Source: Candidatus Accumulibacter iunctus (GTDB taxonomy: Bacteria > Pseudomonadota > Gammaproteobacteria > Burkholderiales > Rhodocyclaceae). Taken from it: a DNA stretch of 17,774 bases. The notes below the pieces were generated by a model that was not told the DNA's origin, searched no databases, and worked only from the letters and a program-made list of their open reading frames with translations. The stretch is taken from positions 1 to 17,774 of the forward strand of contig DDUX01000150.1 of NCBI GenBank assembly GCA_002345025.1, given 5' to 3'. Below are positions 15,254-17,774 of this stretch, in pieces. The first letter of the stretch is position 1. Each line of letters begins with the position of its first letter. The position numbers and the translations under genes are program-made.

Positions 15254-15266
15254 GTCGGCATCGGCA

Positions 15267-15298
15267 CAGCGCGCGCCGCTGCGGCGGCGCGCGCGCTG
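15267..15298 (+). repeat. GC-rich hairpin in the urtA-urtB intergenic region
   Basis: CAGCGCGCGCCGC (15267-15279) can pair with GGCGGCGCGCGCGCTG (15283-15298) around a short TGC loop, with a small bulge because the right arm has an extra GC. No T run follows, so it is not a classical terminator. A stem of this kind between a binding-protein gene and its permease gene often protects the upstream mRNA or lowers downstream expression. That role is inferred by analogy with other ABC operons. Confidence 0.6.
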
Positions 15299-15346
15299 CC
15301 CCCGGTCCGCGAGTTGCGGGCACGGGGTCGGCACGAGGGAGAAAGC

Positions 15347-16948
15347 ATGCACAAGTTGCGATTACTGCTGGGTATCTGTCTGCTGGGCATCTCGTGCGCG
15401 CAGGCGGCGATCGACCCGGGGCTGCTCAGGCCGCTCGCCGCTGACGATTCGGATACCCGCATTGCCGCCATCCTGGCGCTGGTCGAGGCAGCGCCGGAAG
15501 AGGCGCAGCCAGTGCTGCAGGCGATGGCCGGGGATTCGCTGGCGGTCGCCGGCGAGCGCGTCGTCGTCCTGGGCGCGGGTGGACGGGTCTTCGACGCCGC
15601 CAGCAACCGCGAGCTGACGCCGCCGCCGGCCGGCATCGAAACGATCGGCATCAACAACCGCGTGCGGCGCGAACTGGCGTCGGCGCTGGCGGCGCTGCGC
15701 CTCTTCTCGGCCGAGCGCGAGGTTCGCTGGCAGGCGGCGCAGGAAGTCAATCAGAACGTCGACGCGAAGATGCTGCCGCTGCTCGACCGCGCGCTCGCCG
15801 CGGAAAAGGATCCGAAGATTCGGGCGCGGCTGCAACTCGCGCATGCGCAGGCCAGTCTTGGGTCGACCGACGCCGCCGTTCGCCTCGCGGCCGTCAAGAC
15901 GCTGGGCGAGAGCAGCGATCCGCGCGTTCGCCAGCTCCTGCTGCCGCTGACCGAGAAGCAGGGCGATACCTGGGTCGAAGCCGACAGCGCCGTGCGCGCC
16001 GCCGCCGGCACCTCGATCCGCTCGATCGAGCAGCGGCTGGCCTGGGCGGACAACCTCGGCCGCGCCTTCACCGGCCTGTCGCTCGGTTCGATCCTGCTGC
16101 TGGCGGCGCTCGGGCTGGCGATCACCTACGGCGTCATGGGCGTGATCAACATGGCGCACGGCGAACTGCTGATGGTCGGCGCCTATTCGGCCTGGGCGAT
16201 GCAGAGCGTTTTTCGCGCCCACTTGCCGGGAGCGCTCGACTGGTATCTGCTGGCGGCCATCCCGGTCGGCTTTCTCAGCGCGGCGCTGGTCGGCGTGCTG
16301 ATGGAGCGGATCGTCATCCGCCACCTCTATGGCCGGCCGCTCGAGACGCTGCTTGCCACCTGGGGCATCTCGCTCTTCCTGATGCAGGTGGCGCGCACGC
16401 TGTTCGGCGCGCAGAACGTCGAGGTCGCCAACCCGAGCTGGATGGCCGGCGGCATCGAACTGCTGCCGAACCTGATGCTGCCCTGGAACCGGATCATCAT
16501 CGTCGCCTTCTCGATCGCCGTGCTGGTCGCCATGTGGGCCATCCTCAACCTCTCGCGGCTCGGCATGTTCGTCCGTGCGGTGACGCAGAACCGGCCGATG
16601 GCCGGCTGCGTCGGCGTCCCCACCGGCCGCGTCGACACCCTCGCCTTCGGCCTTGGCGCCGGCATCGCCGGTCTCGGCGGCGTCGCGCTGTCGCAGATCG
16701 CCAACGTCGGCCCCGACATGGGGCAGGGCTACATCGTCGACTCGTTCATGGTCGTCGTTCTCGGTGGCGTCGGCCAGCTCGCCGGCGCCGTCTGGGCGGC
16801 GCTCGGACTCGGCGTGTTCACCAAGTTTCTCGAGGGCTGGACGGGCGCCGTTGTCGCCAAGATCGTCGTCCTCGTCCTCATCATCGTCTTCATCCAGAAG
16901 CGCCCGCAGGGCCTGTTCGCCCTCAAGGGCCGTTTCGTCGAATCCTGA
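15347..16948 (+). CDS. urtB: Urea ABC transporter, permease subunit UrtB
   Basis: The 533-residue inner-membrane subunit belongs to the LivH-type permease family. Residues 1-20 form a signal peptide ending SCAQA before AIDPGLL. An alpha-helical periplasmic domain follows to about residue 225, with HEAT-like helices, for example in RLAAVKTLGESSDPRVRQLL. This extension is characteristic of UrtB and absent in LivH. The membrane part has about eight segments with the signature ITYGVMGVINMAHGELLMVG, the loop GRPLETLLATWGISLFLMQV, LGMFVRAVTQNRPMAGCVGV, and QGYIVDSFMVVVLGGVGQLA. ATG 15347 is chosen for its GAGGGAG box and the signal peptide; an earlier in-frame ATG (15314) would spoil that signal. 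It precedes urtC by 19 bp. Confidence 0.96.
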   Translation: MHKLRLLLGICLLGISCAQAAIDPGLLRPLAADDSDTRIAAILALVEAAPEEAQPVLQAMAGDSLAVAGERVVVLGAGGRVFDAASNRELTPPPAGIETIGINNRVRRELASALAALRLFSAEREVRWQAAQEVNQNVDAKMLPLLDRALAAEKDPKIRARLQLAHAQASLGSTDAAVRLAAVKTLGESSDPRVRQLLLPLTEKQGDTWVEADSAVRAAAGTSIRSIEQRLAWADNLGRAFTGLSLGSILLLAALGLAITYGVMGVINMAHGELLMVGAYSAWAMQSVFRAHLPGALDWYLLAAIPVGFLSAALVGVLMERIVIRHLYGRPLETLLATWGISLFLMQVARTLFGAQNVEVANPSWMAGGIELLPNLMLPWNRIIIVAFSIAVLVAMWAILNLSRLGMFVRAVTQNRPMAGCVGVPTGRVDTLAFGLGAGIAGLGGVALSQIANVGPDMGQGYIVDSFMVVVLGGVGQLAGAVWAALGLGVFTKFLEGWTGAVVAKIVVLVLIIVFIQKRPQGLFALKGRFVES

Positions 16949-16967
16949 CCGGGGAACGAAGGATCAT

Positions 16968-17774
16968 ATGAGCTCCTTGCCTGCACGCACTCCGTTCATC
17001 GTTCGCCTCGGGCAGAGCTTCGACGCCCGCAGCTGGCTGCTGATCGGTCTGTTCGCCGCCTTCGCACTGATCGCCGTGCCGATCATGCACCTCGTGCTGC
17101 CGGCCGACCACCCGCTGCACCTGTCGACCTGGTTCATCACGCTCGTCGGCAAGATTCTCTGCTACGCGATCGTCGCCGTCGCCATGGACCTCATCTGGGG
17201 CTACGGCGGGATTCTCTCGCTCGGGCACGGACTCTTCTTCGCGCTCGGCGGCTACGGCTTCGGCATGTACCTGATGCGGCAGATCGGACGCGACGGCAGC
17301 TATCAGTCGGACCTGCCCGATTTCATGGTCTTTCTCGACTGGAAGGAGCTGCCCTGGTTCTGGATCGGCAGCGACAGCTTCCTCTGGGCGGTGCTGCTGG
17401 TGCTCGTCGTGCCGGCGCTGATCGCCTTCGTCTTCGGCTACTTCGCTTTCCGCTCGCGCATCAAGGGGGTCTATTTCTCGATCATCACGCAGGCGCTGAC
17501 CTACGCCGCGATGCTGCTCTTCTTTCGCAACGAGACCGGTTTCGGCGGCAACAACGGCTTCACGGACTTCAAGCGCATCCTCGGCTACTCGATCACCGCG
17601 CCGGAAACGCGTGTCGTCCTCTTCGCGCTGTCGGCGCTGGCGCTGATCGGCACGCTGCTGCTGGCGCGCTACCTGGTCGGCTCGAAGTTCGGCCGCGTCC
17701 TGACGGCGATCCGCGACTCCGAGTCGCGGGGCATGTTCATCGGCTACAACCCGCTGTGGGACATGGCGTTCGTG
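16968..17774 (+). CDS. urtC: Urea ABC transporter, permease subunit UrtC (3' end beyond the window)
   Basis: An open frame starts at ATG 16968 (MSSLPARTPFIVRL) and runs to the window edge without a stop, giving 269 residues of a protein normally near 360-390. It is a LivM-type permease that pairs with UrtB. Visible features are several hydrophobic segments (for example LLIGLFAAFALIAVPIM), the signature MDLIWGYGGILSLGHGLFFA and GGYGFGMYLM. Further on are IKGVYFSIITQALTYAAMLL and the UrtC-typical TGFGGNNGFTDFK, followed by GRVLTAIRDSESRGMFIGYN near the edge. A GAAGGA box lies 4-5 bases before the start and the gene follows urtB by 19 bp. The ATPase genes urtD and urtE are expected beyond the window. 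Confidence 0.95.
   Translation, partial: MSSLPARTPFIVRLGQSFDARSWLLIGLFAAFALIAVPIMHLVLPADHPLHLSTWFITLVGKILCYAIVAVAMDLIWGYGGILSLGHGLFFALGGYGFGMYLMRQIGRDGSYQSDLPDFMVFLDWKELPWFWIGSDSFLWAVLLVLVVPALIAFVFGYFAFRSRIKGVYFSIITQALTYAAMLLFFRNETGFGGNNGFTDFKRILGYSITAPETRVVLFALSALALIGTLLLARYLVGSKFGRVLTAIRDSESRGMFIGYNPLWDMAFV

Noticed and set aside
15314..15346. Upstream ATG start for urtB at 15314
   Set aside because: It would add charged residues before the signal peptide and has no good ribosome binding site, whereas ATG 15347 has GAGGGAG at the right distance.
14123..15352. 409-codon minus-strand frame antisense to urtA
   Set aside because: It is a GC-skewed shadow rich in Arg, Asp and Leu; urtA on the plus strand is well supported.

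Overview
The window comes from a GC-rich proteobacterial chromosome. The sequences of GcvP, EttA and the Urt proteins, the tandem glycine riboswitch and the sigma-54 promoter fit a betaproteobacterium, possibly a Rhodocyclales/Accumulibacter-type organism. That placement is inferred from recollected protein similarity, not computed. Three blocks are visible.

(1) Positions 1-5390, minus strand: a glycine-cleavage operon, gcvT-gcvH-gcvP, followed by a glutathione peroxidase gene whose start codon overlaps the gcvP stop, and then the first codons of ettA. The operon is preceded by a sigma-70-like promoter (5361-5390), a tandem glycine riboswitch (about 5162-5350) and a strong intrinsic terminator (5138-5168). 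The terminator's 5' arm overlaps the 3' edge of the second aptamer, which suggests control by transcription termination.

(2) Positions about 5475-13663, plus strand: a type I restriction-modification island in the order hsdR - ATPase - hsdS - AAA ATPase - DUF4276/TOPRIM-like - hsdM. Both hsdR and hsdM appear to have lost an internal segment out of frame while keeping recognisable N- and C-termini, so restriction and modification should both be dead unless the assembly is wrong. The specificity subunit and three accessory genes are intact. One accessory gene is a lone P-loop ATPase. It sits between two diverged copies of the hsdR 3' end, as if a cassette was inserted or recombined at the hsdR/hsdS junction. 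The other two form a tightly packed AAA ATPase plus DUF4276 pair. Its layout resembles the ATPase + TOPRIM defence modules (OLD/Gabija/PARIS-like) that often sit inside or beside type I RM loci. This is the best candidate for an undescribed system in the window.

(3) Positions 13911-17774, plus strand: the start of a urea ABC transporter operon, urtA-urtB-urtC (urtC runs off the end). It is driven by a near-perfect -24/-12 sigma-54 promoter, so nitrogen control through NtrC is likely. No integrase, transposase, tRNA, CRISPR array or clear island attachment site was seen.
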